Positions 36,846-47,116 of a stretch of DNA of 64,000 bases are shown piece after piece. The notes beneath the pieces are model-generated. The model worked only from the letters and a program-made list of their open reading frames with translations, made no database searches and had not been told where the DNA came from. The position numbers were made by a program, and so were the translations under genes. The stretch is taken from NCBI RefSeq assembly GCF_022834715.1, contig NZ_BQKC01000001.1, forward strand, positions 904,501 through 968,500, in the 5' to 3' direction. This DNA comes from Granulimonas faecalis. Lineage in GTDB: Bacteria > Actinomycetota > Coriobacteriia > Coriobacteriales > Atopobiaceae. Position 1 is the first letter of the stretch; every line of letters begins with the position of its first letter.

Positions 36846-37385
36846 CTACGGCAGCCGGTACCCCTCCGCCGGGTCCACCGTGCCGTCCTGGAGCGCCCGG
36901 ATGAGGCCCGGCGCCATGTGGCAGTAGCCGCCGGGGTTGCGGTACAGGTAGCGCTGGTGGTACCCCTCGGCGGGATAGAAGCTTTCCACGGGGCCCAGCT
37001 CCACGGCGAACCCTGGATGCCTTCTCGCCACGGCGCCGGCCACGGCGAGTACCTCTCGCTCCGTGGCGCCGTCGCCCGGCTCCCAGAAGACGCCGGCCTG
37101 GTACTGCTCGCCCACGTCGTTGCCCTGGCGGTTCCTGGCCGTGGGGTCGATGACGGAGAAGAACGAGAAGAGCAGGGACCGTGCGACGTCTCCGCCCCCG
37201 CGGAAGGTGCAGCTCACGCACTCCCTGAAACCGGTGCCGCCGGCGCACACGCGCTCGTAGACGGCGTCCTCGGGCCTGTCGCCGTTGGCGTAGCCCACCA
37301 CGGTGGACGTCACGCCGGCCATGCCCTCCATCAGGTGCTCGATGCCCCAGAAGCAGCCTCCGCAGAGGTACAGGGTCCTGTCCAT
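36846..37385 (-). CDS. msrA: peptide-methionine (S)-S-oxide reductase
   Basis: MsrA repairs oxidised methionine. The 179-residue protein has the catalytic 'CGGCFWGIEH', 'VGYANGD', 'DPTARNRQGNDVGEQY' and 'YHQRYLYRNPGGYC'. The last Cys is a candidate resolving residue. It starts 22 bp after the upstream flippase-like gene on the same strand and is probably co-transcribed with it. Confidence 0.96.
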   Translation of the reverse strand: MDRTLYLCGGCFWGIEHLMEGMAGVTSTVVGYANGDRPEDAVYERVCAGGTGFRECVSCTFRGGGDVARSLLFSFFSVIDPTARNRQGNDVGEQYQAGVFWEPGDGATEREVLAVAGAVARRHPGFAVELGPVESFYPAEGYHQRYLYRNPGGYCHMAPGLIRALQDGTVDPAEGYRLP

Positions 37386-37407
37386 GGGGTCCTTTCCGGT
37401 CGCGGCC

Positions 37408-38634
37408 TCAGGATCCGAGTCGCTCCACCAGCCCGCGCATCCGCTGGCGCACGGTGGGGGAGGACGGCTTGGTGGAGACCATGGTAGCCGCGCCGCAGAG
37501 CGCGGTGTAGCCGTAGAACGTCACGAGGCGCCATACGAGGTAGCCGGCCGTGGCGGCGGAGCCGAACACCGGCCCCAGGAACAGCGCGAAGGAGGCCTCG
37601 ACGCCGCCGGTGCCGCCCGGCAGCGGGATGGAGCTCGCCACGAACTGCACGAGGGAGCCCGCGGCGCAGGTGACGAGGGGGTCCTGGTGGATGCCGAAGG
37701 CCCCCAGCACGAACCACGGCGACACCCACAGGCACGCCTGCTGCGCCATGGAGAACGCGAGCATGACGGCCATGGCGCCGCGGTGGCGCACAGCCGTGCG
37801 GAACGTGGAGGAGAACTGCGCCACCTGCGTCCTCACGGAGGAGCGCCAGCCCTCCGTGCGGCTGCGGAGGCCGAAGAGGCTCCTGCGGTCCACGAGGTCC
37901 AGGGCGGAGAGGGCCACCTTGGTCACCCAGTCGGGGAACAGGCAGGCGGCGAGCAGCACCGCCATCTGGGCGGCCTTGAAGGCGAACAGGAACAGGTTCA
38001 CGAACATGACGGCGCCCACCTGCGCGTAGAAGCGGTCCCAGGTGAGGGCCAGCAGCGCGCCGCCGAGCACGATCTCGGCCGTCTGGAACATGAGGAAGCG
38101 CGTGATCTGCACTGCGCCGGCCGCGCCGAGCCCCAGACCGCCCTTGACCAGGCGCCAGATCTGGCCCGGCACGGCCCCCGCCATCATCGGGGTGAGGTTG
38201 CCGAAGAAGGTGCCGGCGGCCTCCGCCGAGCACAGGTCGAGGAAGCCCGCCGGGGCGTCGGGCGTCACCGCCACGGTGGTGACGAAGGCAAGCGTGCCAA
38301 AGAGCAGGTAGGCCACCATGACGGCGAAGGTGGCCCAGACCCAGGGCGCCTGGACCCGGCCCAGGGCGTCCATGAGCGCCGGACCCCGGCCGCTGCCCTC
38401 GATGTAGACGAGGAGCGAGGCGAACACGGCCGCCATGAACAGCGCCCCCACGACGGCGCCCTTGCGGTCGGGCTTGGCCTTGGGGCCGGGGGCCGCCGGG
38501 GCCCGGCCGCCCTCGGGGACGGCGCGCCCCTGCTCCCAGGCCTCGAGCGCCGCGACGGCCTGGCCCTTGGTGGCGTAGTCCAGGACGTCGGGGGCGTCTC
38601 CCGTCTTTGGCGGCGTGTGGGGGACCGGTGGCAC
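37408..38634 (-). CDS. second flippase-like membrane protein (LPG synthase TM region family)
   Basis: This 408-residue paralogue of the protein at 35275-36792 shares the signatures 'AEAAGTFFGNLTPMMAGAVPG' (split) and 'SSIPLPGGTGGVEASFALFL', but has only a short (about 60 residues) cytoplasmic N-terminus. It has about eight membrane segments. The GTG start at 38634 follows GGAGAGGAG. The substrate is not predictable. With the other copy it brackets msrA in convergent arrangement. Confidence 0.85.
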   Translation of the reverse strand: MPPVPHTPPKTGDAPDVLDYATKGQAVAALEAWEQGRAVPEGGRAPAAPGPKAKPDRKGAVVGALFMAAVFASLLVYIEGSGRGPALMDALGRVQAPWVWATFAVMVAYLLFGTLAFVTTVAVTPDAPAGFLDLCSAEAAGTFFGNLTPMMAGAVPGQIWRLVKGGLGLGAAGAVQITRFLMFQTAEIVLGGALLALTWDRFYAQVGAVMFVNLFLFAFKAAQMAVLLAACLFPDWVTKVALSALDLVDRRSLFGLRSRTEGWRSSVRTQVAQFSSTFRTAVRHRGAMAVMLAFSMAQQACLWVSPWFVLGAFGIHQDPLVTCAAGSLVQFVASSIPLPGGTGGVEASFALFLGPVFGSAATAGYLVWRLVTFYGYTALCGAATMVSTKPSSPTVRQRMRGLVERLGS

Positions 38635-38732
38635 GGGCGGCTCCTCTCCGGGTTCGGGGCTTGTCTGGGTAGGTCCCTACCCAAAGAGCGCCTGCCGCCG
38701 CATCGGGCCGCCGGAGCGGTGTATCAGGGGCT

Positions 38733-40304
38733 TCAGTCCCAGGAGCCACAGGCAGCGCAGGCGCTCGGGCAGGCGGCAAGGCCCCCCTGGGCGGTCTCGC
38801 GGAGGCTCACCGGCAGCGCGTTTCCCACGAGCGTCATGGCCTGCACGGCCTCGTCGAAGGGCACAGGGCAGCCCACGGACGAGAGCGCCAGCTGGGCCGA
38901 GGTGAAGGCGTTGGCCACGCCGATGGCGTTGCGGTTCTGGCACGGGAACTCCACGAGGCCGCCCACCGGGTCGCACACGAGGCCCAGGAGGTTGCCGAGG
39001 GCGATGGAGGCCGCTGTGAGGCAGGTCTCGGGGCTGCCGTAGAGCATCTGGCAGAGGCCGGCCGCGGCCATGGCGCTCGCGGTGCCCACCTCGGCCTGGC
39101 ACCCGCCCTCGGCCCCCGATACGCTGCCGTTGGCCATGACGACGGCACCCACGGCCGCGGCGCACCAGAGGGCGCCCTCCAGCCGCTCCTGCGCCCCCAG
39201 GGCGTCGGCGCAGGCGATGAGGGCGCCGGGCACGACGCCGGCCGAGCCCGCGGTGGGGGCGGCCACGATGACGCCCATGGCCGCGGAGCGCTCGAGGACC
39301 GCCATGGCGCCGGCCACGGCGGCGGAGAGGGCGCCTCCCAGGAGCGGGGCGGCGAGGGCGCCCGAGCGGCGCTCCACGGCGCGGGCCTGGCCGTGGAGGA
39401 ACCCACCCAGGGAGCGCTCGGGGCGCTCCACGGTGGCGCGCACGGAGACCTCCATGGCCCGGCGCACCCGGCCCATGGTCTCGTCGGCAGCCCGGGCCCC
39501 GCCCACGGCGAGGCCGGCCTCGCGCTCGCGCATGACCGAGCCGATGGACGCGTGTCGCTCCCGGCAGAGGGCGAGGAGGTCGGCGCCGCAGGAGAAGTCG
39601 GGCCCCTGGGGCCCCTCGGCCGCAACGGGGAGGGCGCCGGGGATGGTGAGGGACGTGGCGAAGATGACGCCGGGGGCGGCCCCCACGGCGGCGACGAGCT
39701 CGGCGGGCAGGGCCTCGTCGAGCTCGGCCACGGTGTAGGCGTCGCCGCCCCGGGCGTCGCGGAACGTGCGGATGGTGGCGATGTTGATGGAGGCCGCCGA
39801 CAGGGCCCCCGTGAGGCGCGCCAGGACGCCCGGGCGGTCCCCGTGGTGCACGAAGAGCGTGGGGTACTCGCCGGCCACGTCCACGGCCACGCCGCCCACG
39901 GCCGAGAGACGCACGCGGCCGCCGCCCACGGACTCTCCGCGCACCGTGAGCGACCCGCCGTAGGCGAGGCCCATGGCGATGTCCACCGTGTTGGGGTGCA
40001 GGCCCGTCCCCTCGTCGGACGTGCGGAACGAGAAGGCGAGGCCCTGCTCTGCCGCCAGGGAGAAGGAGTCGCGGATGCGCCCGTCGTCGGTGTCGAGGCC
40101 GAGCATGCCGGCCACCAGCGCCTTGTCGGTGCCGTGCCCCAGGTAGGTCTTGGCGAACGAGTTGTAGAGCGTGAACTCCACGGAGGACACCCGCCCAGGG
40201 GCGATCTCGCGGGCCACGCGGGCCAGGCGCAGGGCGCCCGCCGTGTGGGAGCTGGAGGGCCCCACCATCACGGGGCCGAGGACCTCGAAGGCGCTGGGCA
40301 GCAT
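38733..40304 (-). CDS. sdaA: L-serine ammonia-lyase, fused beta and alpha domains
   Basis: This iron-sulfur enzyme deaminates serine to pyruvate. The 523-residue single chain has the beta domain first ('VMVGPSSSHTAGALRLARVA', with an ACT-like stretch 'GVLARLTGALSAASINIATI'), then the alpha domain ('PTAGSAGVVPGAL', 'GSVSGAEGGCQAEVG', 'CDPVGGLVEFPCQNRNAIG'). The cluster cysteines include those in these motifs and the C-terminal 'CPSACAACGSWD'. Many bacteria have separate SdaAA/SdaAB; the single-chain form is common in Actinobacteria and Proteobacteria. It starts 5 bp after gltX. Confidence 0.95.
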   Translation of the reverse strand: MLPSAFEVLGPVMVGPSSSHTAGALRLARVAREIAPGRVSSVEFTLYNSFAKTYLGHGTDKALVAGMLGLDTDDGRIRDSFSLAAEQGLAFSFRTSDEGTGLHPNTVDIAMGLAYGGSLTVRGESVGGGRVRLSAVGGVAVDVAGEYPTLFVHHGDRPGVLARLTGALSAASINIATIRTFRDARGGDAYTVAELDEALPAELVAAVGAAPGVIFATSLTIPGALPVAAEGPQGPDFSCGADLLALCRERHASIGSVMREREAGLAVGGARAADETMGRVRRAMEVSVRATVERPERSLGGFLHGQARAVERRSGALAAPLLGGALSAAVAGAMAVLERSAAMGVIVAAPTAGSAGVVPGALIACADALGAQERLEGALWCAAAVGAVVMANGSVSGAEGGCQAEVGTASAMAAAGLCQMLYGSPETCLTAASIALGNLLGLVCDPVGGLVEFPCQNRNAIGVANAFTSAQLALSSVGCPVPFDEAVQAMTLVGNALPVSLRETAQGGLAACPSACAACGSWD

Positions 40305-40309
40305 GGCGG

Positions 40310-41806
40310 CTAGGCCTCCCTGGAGCCGGCGGCCACCTTGGCGATGGCGGCGTCCAGGCGGGCGAGGCCGCGGGCGCGGCCCAGGAGCTCTATGGAGGCG
40401 CCCAGGGGCGGCGAGACGAGCGAGCCGGTCTCGGCCGCGCGAACGGCCGCGAAGAACTTGCGCTTGTTGGTGCCGAGCTCCTCGGGCAGGGCCTCGAGGG
40501 CGGCGTCGACGGACCCGGCGTCGAAGTCGGCCAGGCCCTCCAGGGCGGCCCTGGCGGCGGCGAGGGCCTCGGCGGCGCCGTCCTTGGCGAGCGCCTTGGT
40601 CCAGGCCTTCTCCTCGATCTGCGGGGTGTCGCCGGAGTAGAGGAACGCGGTCAGCCCCTCGACGTCGGAGGCGCGCTTGGTGCGGGGCTTGAGGATGGCG
40701 GCGAGGGTGGAGAACCACTCGGGCCGGGCTTCCACGCAGCCGCGCTCCTCGCGGCCGGCCGCCACGAGGGCGGGCTCGAGCACGCGGCGGGCGAACTCGA
40801 GGTCGTCCATGGCCTCGTAGTACCGCCCGTTGATCCAGTCGAGCTTGGCCGGGTCGAAGGTAGCCGGGTTCTTGGACACGTGGTCGAGGGAGAACTCCCG
40901 GGCCAGCACCTCGCGCGGCACGATGGTGGTCTCGCCGTCGAGGGACCAGCCGAGCAGGGCCAGGTAGTTCACGAAGGCCTCGGGGTCGTAGCCGGCGTCG
41001 CGGTACTCCTCCACGGAGGTGGCGCCGTGGCGCTTGGAGAGCTTCTTGCCGTCGGCGCCCAGGATCATGGAGATGTGGGCGAACTCGGGCACGGGGTAGC
41101 CGAGGGCCTCGTAGACCATGACCTGGCGCGGGGTGTTGGACAGGTGGTCGTCGCCGCGGATGACGTGGGTGATGCCCATGAGGGCGTCGTCCACCACGGT
41201 GCAGAAGTTGTAGGTGGGGGTGCCGTCGGAGCGTACGATGACGAAGTCGTCGAGCTCGCGGGCGTTGAAGGTCACCTCGCCGTGGACGGCGTCGCGCACC
41301 ACCACGTCGCCGCGGTCGCGGGGCACCTTGATGCGAAGCACGTGGGGCTCGCCGGCCTCGACGCGGCGCCGGGCCTCGGTGGGGTCGAGGTCGCGGCAGC
41401 GGCCCTGGTAGCCCTGGAAGGGGTCCTTGCGCTCGCGGGCGGCCTCGCGGTCGGCCTCCAGCTGCTCGGGCGTGCAGAAGCACGGGTAGGCGCGGCCCTC
41501 GGCCACGAGCCTCTCGGCCGCCTCGCGGTAGATGTCCAGGCGCTCGGCCTGCTTGTAGGGGCCGTGGTCGCCGCCCACGCCGGGGCCCTCGTCCCAGTCC
41601 AGGCCCAGCCAGCGCATGGCCCGCAGGATGACGCCCTCGTTCTCCTTGGTGGAGCGGGCCGGGTCGGTGTCGTCGATGCGCAGGATGAAGGTGCCGTGGT
41701 TGGCCCGGGCGAAGGCCCAGTTGTAGATCGCGGTGCGCGCCCCTCCCACGTGGAGCTTGCCGGTGGGGGACGGCGCGAATCGGACGCGGACGGCTGTGTC
41801 TTTCAA
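40310..41806 (-). CDS. gltX: glutamate-tRNA ligase
   Basis: This class I aminoacyl-tRNA synthetase of 498 residues charges tRNA-Glu, two copies of which lie 6 kb away. It has the HIGH-type motif 'FAPSPTGKLHVGGARTA', 'DTDPARSTKE' and the KMSKS-type 'KKLSKRHGA', followed by the anticodon-binding helical domain. The TTG at 41806 is chosen because AGGAG lies 7 bp before it and the catalytic domain begins within ten residues. Longer upstream starts add only a short unrelated segment. Co-directional with sdaA. Confidence 0.96.
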   Translation of the reverse strand: MKDTAVRVRFAPSPTGKLHVGGARTAIYNWAFARANHGTFILRIDDTDPARSTKENEGVILRAMRWLGLDWDEGPGVGGDHGPYKQAERLDIYREAAERLVAEGRAYPCFCTPEQLEADREAARERKDPFQGYQGRCRDLDPTEARRRVEAGEPHVLRIKVPRDRGDVVVRDAVHGEVTFNARELDDFVIVRSDGTPTYNFCTVVDDALMGITHVIRGDDHLSNTPRQVMVYEALGYPVPEFAHISMILGADGKKLSKRHGATSVEEYRDAGYDPEAFVNYLALLGWSLDGETTIVPREVLAREFSLDHVSKNPATFDPAKLDWINGRYYEAMDDLEFARRVLEPALVAAGREERGCVEARPEWFSTLAAILKPRTKRASDVEGLTAFLYSGDTPQIEEKAWTKALAKDGAAEALAAARAALEGLADFDAGSVDAALEALPEELGTNKRKFFAAVRAAETGSLVSPPLGASIELLGRARGLARLDAAIAKVAAGSREA

Positions 41807-41873
41807 AACTGCTCCTAACACGGGGTGCAATGCCAACCCATGGTACTACGGCCCCTGGGCGCCGCGGCTCCCC

Positions 41874-44138
41874 TCACATCACCTTCGTCGAGGCCAGCTG
41901 GTGCTCCATCCACTCGTTGAGGCGGATGAGGGGGCGCCGCAGGAAGAGGCCCAGCACCACCGACGGGACGATGAAGGCCAGCAGCGCCAGCATGTGCCAC
42001 AGGTAGTCCATGCCGTAGACCCCGGCCACGGCGCCGCGCATGAGCTGGATGGCCTGGACGAACGGCAGGAACGGGTAGGCCGCCTGGAAGGGGCCCGGCA
42101 GCATCTGGGGCGGGAACGTCCCGCCGGAGCCGGCCACCTGGATCACCAGGAGGAACACGGCGATGGCCTTGCCCACGTCGCCGAACGACACCGTGAGGGC
42201 GTACATGATGTTGACGTCCACGAAGGCGCAGGCGAAGCACGCCAGGAACATGAGGCCGGGGTGGACGCACTGGATCTGTAGGTAGAAGAGGTCGCCGGCG
42301 CACACCAGGGCCGCCTGGAGGAGCGCCAGCAGCACGAAGACGCCCATGCGGCCGAAGTAGGCCTGCCAGAGCCTGGCGCCGCCCACCTCGGCGAGCTCAC
42401 GCTCGCTCGGCTGCACCTTGACGATGACCACGAGGATGAGCGACCCCACCCAGAGGGCGAGGGTGGTGTAGAAGGGGGCCATGGCGCTGCCGTTGTTGGC
42501 CACGGGGTAGACGGCGTTTCGCTCCAGCTCCACCGGGGCCGAGAGGAAGGCGGCCAGGGTCGCGGGGTCGCCGCCGAGGATGCGGCGGAGCTGGTCCATG
42601 TCGCCCGAGGCGAGGGCCGCGTCGATGCGGCCCTGGAGGTCCCTGAGGTCCGAGGCGCTCGCGGCGAGGTCGTCGGCGGCCCCGGAGAGCTCCGACCGGA
42701 TGGAGGAGAGGTCCGAGGCGGCCTGGCCCGACACCGCCGAGAGGCTCTCCATGGAGTCGTCCAGGGAGCCCTGGACGGCCGAGGCGTCCGCGCTGGCCCC
42801 GTCCACGGCCGAGGCGAGCGACGCCAGGGAGCGGCCGAGGGTGTCGCCGTAGGTGGTGTCCGCCCCCTTCACGGCGTCTTTGGCCTGGCCCACGATGCCG
42901 TCGAGGCGTTCCTTGGCCCCTGCGGCGTCGGTGGCGCCCTGGCGCAGGTCGGACGCGGTGGCGGTGAGGGAGCCGCCCAGGTCCCCCAGGGTCTGTGAGG
43001 CCGACGAGAGCGACGAGAGGGCCCGCTCCGCCGCGGCGATGGCGCGGTCCACGGCGGCCAGGGCGGCCCGCTCCGGCTCGGTGACCGACCCGTCGGACGA
43101 GGCCGCCTGGTCGAGGGCGTCTCGGATGGACTGGAGCTGGTCCCTCTGGGCGGTGAAGCCCTCCACCAGGGCGTCCACGGCCTCCTTGCGCTCCTGGGCC
43201 GTGCCGGCAGCGGCGTCGAGGCCGTCGGCGACCGTCTGGGTCTTGTCGCCGGCGTCGGCGAAGGCGGCGTCGATCTTGGCGGAGACGGCGTCCAGGGAGT
43301 CGGCGGAGCCGGAGAGGGCGTCCTCGATGGCGGAGTCGGCCGACCCGAGGGCGTCGTCGGCCGAGCGGACCCCCGAGGCGGCCTGGGAGAGCGCCTGGGG
43401 GATGGAGGCCCCCTCGGGGGCCGTGGTGTCGAGGAGCCCCTGGGCCCCGGAGAGCAGCGACGAGGCCGAGCCCACCAGGGAGGCGTAGGCGCGGGCGTCG
43501 GAGGCCGTGCGGTCGAGGGAGTCGGCCGTGGTCCCCACGCTGGCGCGCAGCCTCTGGGCCAGGGAGGAGATGGCGTCGGAGTCCAGGTAGTCGGAGAGCG
43601 ACCCCAGGGCCGACGTGCCGATCCTGCCCACGGTCTCCACGAAGGTGGTGTCGATCTGCTCGCGCAGGGCCCCCGAGGCCTTGTCGGTCACCACGTTGGC
43701 GATGGCGTTCTCCTTCTCGTTGCTGTAGAACTCCAGCGTGGGCTTGGCGGCGTCGTCGTCGAGCACGCCGAGGAGGTTGCGGGAGAAGTCCGGCGGGATG
43801 ATGATGGCCGCGTAGTAGGTGCCCGCCTCGAGGCCGCCCATGGCGTCGTCCTTGTCGGTGATGACCCAGCCGATCTGGTCGTTCTCCCGCAGGGCGTTCG
43901 TCACCTTCTCGCCCACGTTGATGTCCATGGGCATGAGGTCGCTCGTGTAGCCCTCGTCGGTGTTGGCCACGGCCACCTTGACGTTCCTGGTGTTGGCGTA
44001 GGGGTCCCAGCTGCCGGCGATGTTGAACCACGCGTAGAGCGACGGCACGATGATCAGGCCGATGCACACGATGCCGGCGATGACGTTCATGGTGGCGTGG
44101 CGAACGTCGAGGCAGAAGAGCTTCCAGACCTTCCTCAT
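41874..44138 (-). CDS. YhgE/Pip-family membrane protein (second of pair)
   Basis: This 754-residue protein has one N-terminal membrane segment followed by 'VPSLYAWFNIAGSWDPYANT', the YhgE/Pip signature. A long Ala/Ser/Asp-rich extracytoplasmic helical region (about 130-520) follows, then five or six C-terminal membrane segments of the ABC-2 type ('YTLALWVGSLILVVIVKVQP' region). YhgE/Pip proteins include the phage infection protein of Lactococcus and EsaA-like secretion factors. The ATG overlaps the stop of the preceding gene (ATGA), so the two are co-translated. Confidence 0.88.
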   Translation of the reverse strand: MRKVWKLFCLDVRHATMNVIAGIVCIGLIIVPSLYAWFNIAGSWDPYANTRNVKVAVANTDEGYTSDLMPMDINVGEKVTNALRENDQIGWVITDKDDAMGGLEAGTYYAAIIIPPDFSRNLLGVLDDDAAKPTLEFYSNEKENAIANVVTDKASGALREQIDTTFVETVGRIGTSALGSLSDYLDSDAISSLAQRLRASVGTTADSLDRTASDARAYASLVGSASSLLSGAQGLLDTTAPEGASIPQALSQAASGVRSADDALGSADSAIEDALSGSADSLDAVSAKIDAAFADAGDKTQTVADGLDAAAGTAQERKEAVDALVEGFTAQRDQLQSIRDALDQAASSDGSVTEPERAALAAVDRAIAAAERALSSLSSASQTLGDLGGSLTATASDLRQGATDAAGAKERLDGIVGQAKDAVKGADTTYGDTLGRSLASLASAVDGASADASAVQGSLDDSMESLSAVSGQAASDLSSIRSELSGAADDLAASASDLRDLQGRIDAALASGDMDQLRRILGGDPATLAAFLSAPVELERNAVYPVANNGSAMAPFYTTLALWVGSLILVVIVKVQPSERELAEVGGARLWQAYFGRMGVFVLLALLQAALVCAGDLFYLQIQCVHPGLMFLACFACAFVDVNIMYALTVSFGDVGKAIAVFLLVIQVAGSGGTFPPQMLPGPFQAAYPFLPFVQAIQLMRGAVAGVYGMDYLWHMLALLAFIVPSVVLGLFLRRPLIRLNEWMEHQLASTKVM

Positions 44139-46855
44139 CGCCCGTCACCCCCTCTCCCGCGGTCGTCTTCCGCCGGTCCGTCGCCGTCCCTGCGCTCGTC
44201 CGCCCTGGCGTCCTTGAGCAGCTGCTCCAGGCGCCCCTTGGGCCACCCCATCCGGGAGAACGGGGCGATGGGGGCCACCTCGCGGTCGAGGCTCTCTCCC
44301 ACCATCTCGAGGAGCCGGTCGTGGGGCAGCGACGTGAGGTCGGTCTTCTCGTTCATGCGCTCGTGGAGGTACTCCACCACCACGAGGAAGGCGATGAGTG
44401 CCAGGATTGCGCAGATCCATATCACCAGGACGGTGAACTTGACCTCGGGCCCCGCCGCGAACATGGGCACGAGCAGCACCGTGGAGCACAGCACCAGGCA
44501 GCGGAAGCCCACGTGGACCATGCGCTGGTAGTGGCGGTTGAACCAGGTGCAGCGCTCGTTGAAGACCTTGAGGTAGGACTCTGAGTCGAGGGCGGCCTTG
44601 AGCAGGGTGGAGAGGCGGAAGTGGGCCTCGGGCGGCTCGGTGCGCTCGCAGATCATGAGGTCGGTGTCGCGGAGCTTGGCGTCGAAGAGGCGGTTGAGGT
44701 TGAGCAGGTAGCGCCTGAGCACCACGCCCACCAGGAGCGAGGGCACCACAAAGAGCAGCAGCATGAGGATGTCGTGGCCGAAGTGCCCGTCGTAGAAACC
44801 GGCGATGGCCTCCCGCATGGCGTTGTTGCCGTAGGTGAAGGGCAGCCACGGGGAGAGGGCGCGGAAGAAGTCGGGCTGCATCTGGATGGGGTAGAGGCCC
44901 GACGACCCCGGGATCTGTAGGATGACGATGAGCACGGCGAGGGCCTTGCCCACGTGCTTGAAGGCCACGGCCAGGGCGTAGACCATGTTCACGTAGACGA
45001 ACGACTCCACGACGCCGGCGAGGATGAAGGCGGCCGGGCTCACGCACTGGATGCCCAGGACGAGGTCGCCCACGCAGGTGATCAGCGCCTGGAGCACGCC
45101 CACCACGAACAGCAGGAGCCACCGGCCGAAGTAGGCCTCCCAGGGCTTGAGGTTCTCGATGCCCTCGCGGTCCACCTCGAGCTTGTAGATGGACACGAGC
45201 ACGAACCCTCCCACGAAGAGGGCGAGGTCGGTGTAGAAGGGGGTCACGCCGGACCCGTAGTTGGCCACGGGGAAGACCGCCTTCTGCTCGATGGCCACCG
45301 GCGACCCCATGAAGTCGGCGAGGCGCCCGGAGTCCACCTCGGTGAGCTCCTTCAGGGATGAGAAGGCCTCGGAGCTCGTCACGGCCGCGAGGTCGGCGGA
45401 GAGGGAGTCGAGGGTGCCCATGGCCCCGTCGAGGGCCTCGCGGGTGTTGCCGAGGGCGCCGTCGGCCTCCTGCACGGTGGCGACGAGCTGGCCCAGGGAC
45501 CCCCTGGCCCCCTCGATGGAGGTGGAGAGGGAGGCGAGGACCCCCTGGAGCGACGAGCCGGCCCCGGCGAAGTCGTCCAGGGCCTGCCCCGCCTGGGGCA
45601 GGGAGTCGCGGGAGAGCGCTTCCCGGGTGTCGAGGAGCCCGTCGGCGGCCCCCTTCACGGCGTCGTTGACCCCCTGGGCGCCGGAGTCGGCCGCCGACGT
45701 GGCGTTCTTCACGGCGTCAGAGAGCTTCGAGAGCCGGTCCAGGGCCTCCTGCTGGGCGTCGAGCTGGGCCTGGATGCGGCCGGACTGCTCCTGGAGGCGC
45801 TGCTTGAGCTCGGCGACGCGGTCGCCGAGGGGGCCGTCCACGGGCAGGTCGGCCACGGCCTGGTCGAGGCGCTGCTTCGCCTGGGAGAGGCTGTCCTGGG
45901 CCGACTGCAGCTGGGCCGCGGCCGAGTCAACCGTGGCCTGGGCGCCGCCGATGTCGCCCGCGAGGGCGCCGATGTCGTGGGAGGCCGTCGACGAGATGCC
46001 GGCCATGGTGGTGGCGCCGCCCACGAGGGCGTCGTCCAGGCGGGAGGAGAGGGTGCGGGCCTGGTCCCTGGCCTCGCCGAGCTGCGAGAGGGCGGAGCCG
46101 AGGGTGTCGGAGGAGCCCGCCACGGTGGAGGAGAGCCTGTCCAGGACCCCCTGGGCGTCGGTGGCCGCGGCCTGCGCCGACGTGCAGGTGGTGCGGGTCT
46201 TGTCCACGAGGCCGCCGATGGCCTCCAGGTCGCCCCTGGCCTCACGGATCCTCGCCGACGCGCTGTCGGCCGCCCCCTGGGTGCCCTGGGTGACGTCCCC
46301 GGCCAGGGCCTTGGCCTTCTCGGTGACCACGTCGGTCACGGTGGAGACGAACTGCTCGTTGACGGTGCTCTCCACCGTGGAGGCCCCCGAGTCGGTGACC
46401 TTGGGGGCCACCGCGTTGAGCTTCTCGTTGACGTAGTACTCCAGCCTGGGGCGGTCGAGCCTGCCGGTGACCACCGAGGCCAGGTCTGCCGAGAAGTCCT
46501 CGGGAATCACGATGGCGGCGTAGAAGCGGCCAGAGTCCACGCCGGAGAGGGCGTCGTCGCGGTCCACGAAGGTCCACCCGAGCTTGTGGTTGTCCTTGAG
46601 GGCGTCCACCACGGCCTGGCCCACGTCCACGTGGCCCTGGCCCTCCACGTCGGCGCCGGCGTCCTCGTTGGCCACGGCCACGGCGATCGTGCCGGTGTTC
46701 TCGTAGGGGTCCCAGTTGGCCAGGATGTTGAACCACGCGTAGAGGGCCGGAATCACCGCCACCCCCAGGGTGACCACGAGGGCCACCGGGTTCTTGAGGA
46801 TGCGGACGAGGTCCCGCTTGAATATCAGAAGTATGTTGTGCACGCGTCTCCCCAT
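44135..46855 (-). CDS. YhgE/Pip-family membrane protein (first of pair)
   Basis: This protein of up to 906 residues has the same plan as its neighbour: N-terminal membrane segment, '[20 protein letters not shown]', long external coiled region with many Ala/Asp/Gln repeats, and a C-terminal membrane domain. It then adds a cytoplasmic tail of about 170 residues containing two more hydrophobic segments ('[20 protein letters not shown]' and '[20 protein letters not shown]'). The ATG at 46855 has a poor ribosome-binding site. The GTG at 46843 follows GGGGAG and may be the true start, shortening the protein by four residues. Confidence 0.88.
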   Translation of the reverse strand: MGRRVHNILLIFKRDLVRILKNPVALVVTLGVAVIPALYAWFNILANWDPYENTGTIAVAVANEDAGADVEGQGHVDVGQAVVDALKDNHKLGWTFVDRDDALSGVDSGRFYAAIVIPEDFSADLASVVTGRLDRPRLEYYVNEKLNAVAPKVTDSGASTVESTVNEQFVSTVTDVVTEKAKALAGDVTQGTQGAADSASARIREARGDLEAIGGLVDKTRTTCTSAQAAATDAQGVLDRLSSTVAGSSDTLGSALSQLGEARDQARTLSSRLDDALVGGATTMAGISSTASHDIGALAGDIGGAQATVDSAAAQLQSAQDSLSQAKQRLDQAVADLPVDGPLGDRVAELKQRLQEQSGRIQAQLDAQQEALDRLSKLSDAVKNATSAADSGAQGVNDAVKGAADGLLDTREALSRDSLPQAGQALDDFAGAGSSLQGVLASLSTSIEGARGSLGQLVATVQEADGALGNTREALDGAMGTLDSLSADLAAVTSSEAFSSLKELTEVDSGRLADFMGSPVAIEQKAVFPVANYGSGVTPFYTDLALFVGGFVLVSIYKLEVDREGIENLKPWEAYFGRWLLLFVVGVLQALITCVGDLVLGIQCVSPAAFILAGVVESFVYVNMVYALAVAFKHVGKALAVLIVILQIPGSSGLYPIQMQPDFFRALSPWLPFTYGNNAMREAIAGFYDGHFGHDILMLLLFVVPSLLVGVVLRRYLLNLNRLFDAKLRDTDLMICERTEPPEAHFRLSTLLKAALDSESYLKVFNERCTWFNRHYQRMVHVGFRCLVLCSTVLLVPMFAAGPEVKFTVLVIWICAILALIAFLVVVEYLHERMNEKTDLTSLPHDRLLEMVGESLDREVAPIAPFSRMGWPKGRLEQLLKDARADERRDGDGPAEDDRGRGGDGR

Positions 46856-46959
46856 GGAAGGTCGAGGGTCTGCAGGGCCGTCCCGAAAATCCCCAGTATG
46901 GCCCGTCCCGTCCCGGAGGCGGGGGAGGGGTCCGCTTGTATGCCAGCTGCCGCGGCCCT

Positions 46960-46988
46960 TTGCCCCGGATTCCCGGTGGCGCTACGCT
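46960..46988 (+). promoter_or_regulatory. possible promoter of metK
   Basis: TTGCCC (46960-46965) and TACGCT (46983-46988) with a 17-bp spacer would give a leader of about 120 nt before metK. I looked for a SAM-binding riboswitch in this leader and did not recognise one. Confidence 0.3.
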
Positions 46989-47116
46989 CTTTTGGCCTTG
47001 GGGGCCCGCGGGGGACCATCGAGGCGATTTTTCCGGATTGTTCCACTCCCCCCGGGGTAATAACGTGGGGACTGTTTTCGCCGCACAACGCGGCATGGCG
47101 CCGCAAAGGAGACTCT

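Noticed and set aside
46995-47116. SAM riboswitch before metK
   Set aside because: The leader is G+C-rich and has small hairpins, but I could not match the conserved core of any SAM riboswitch class.
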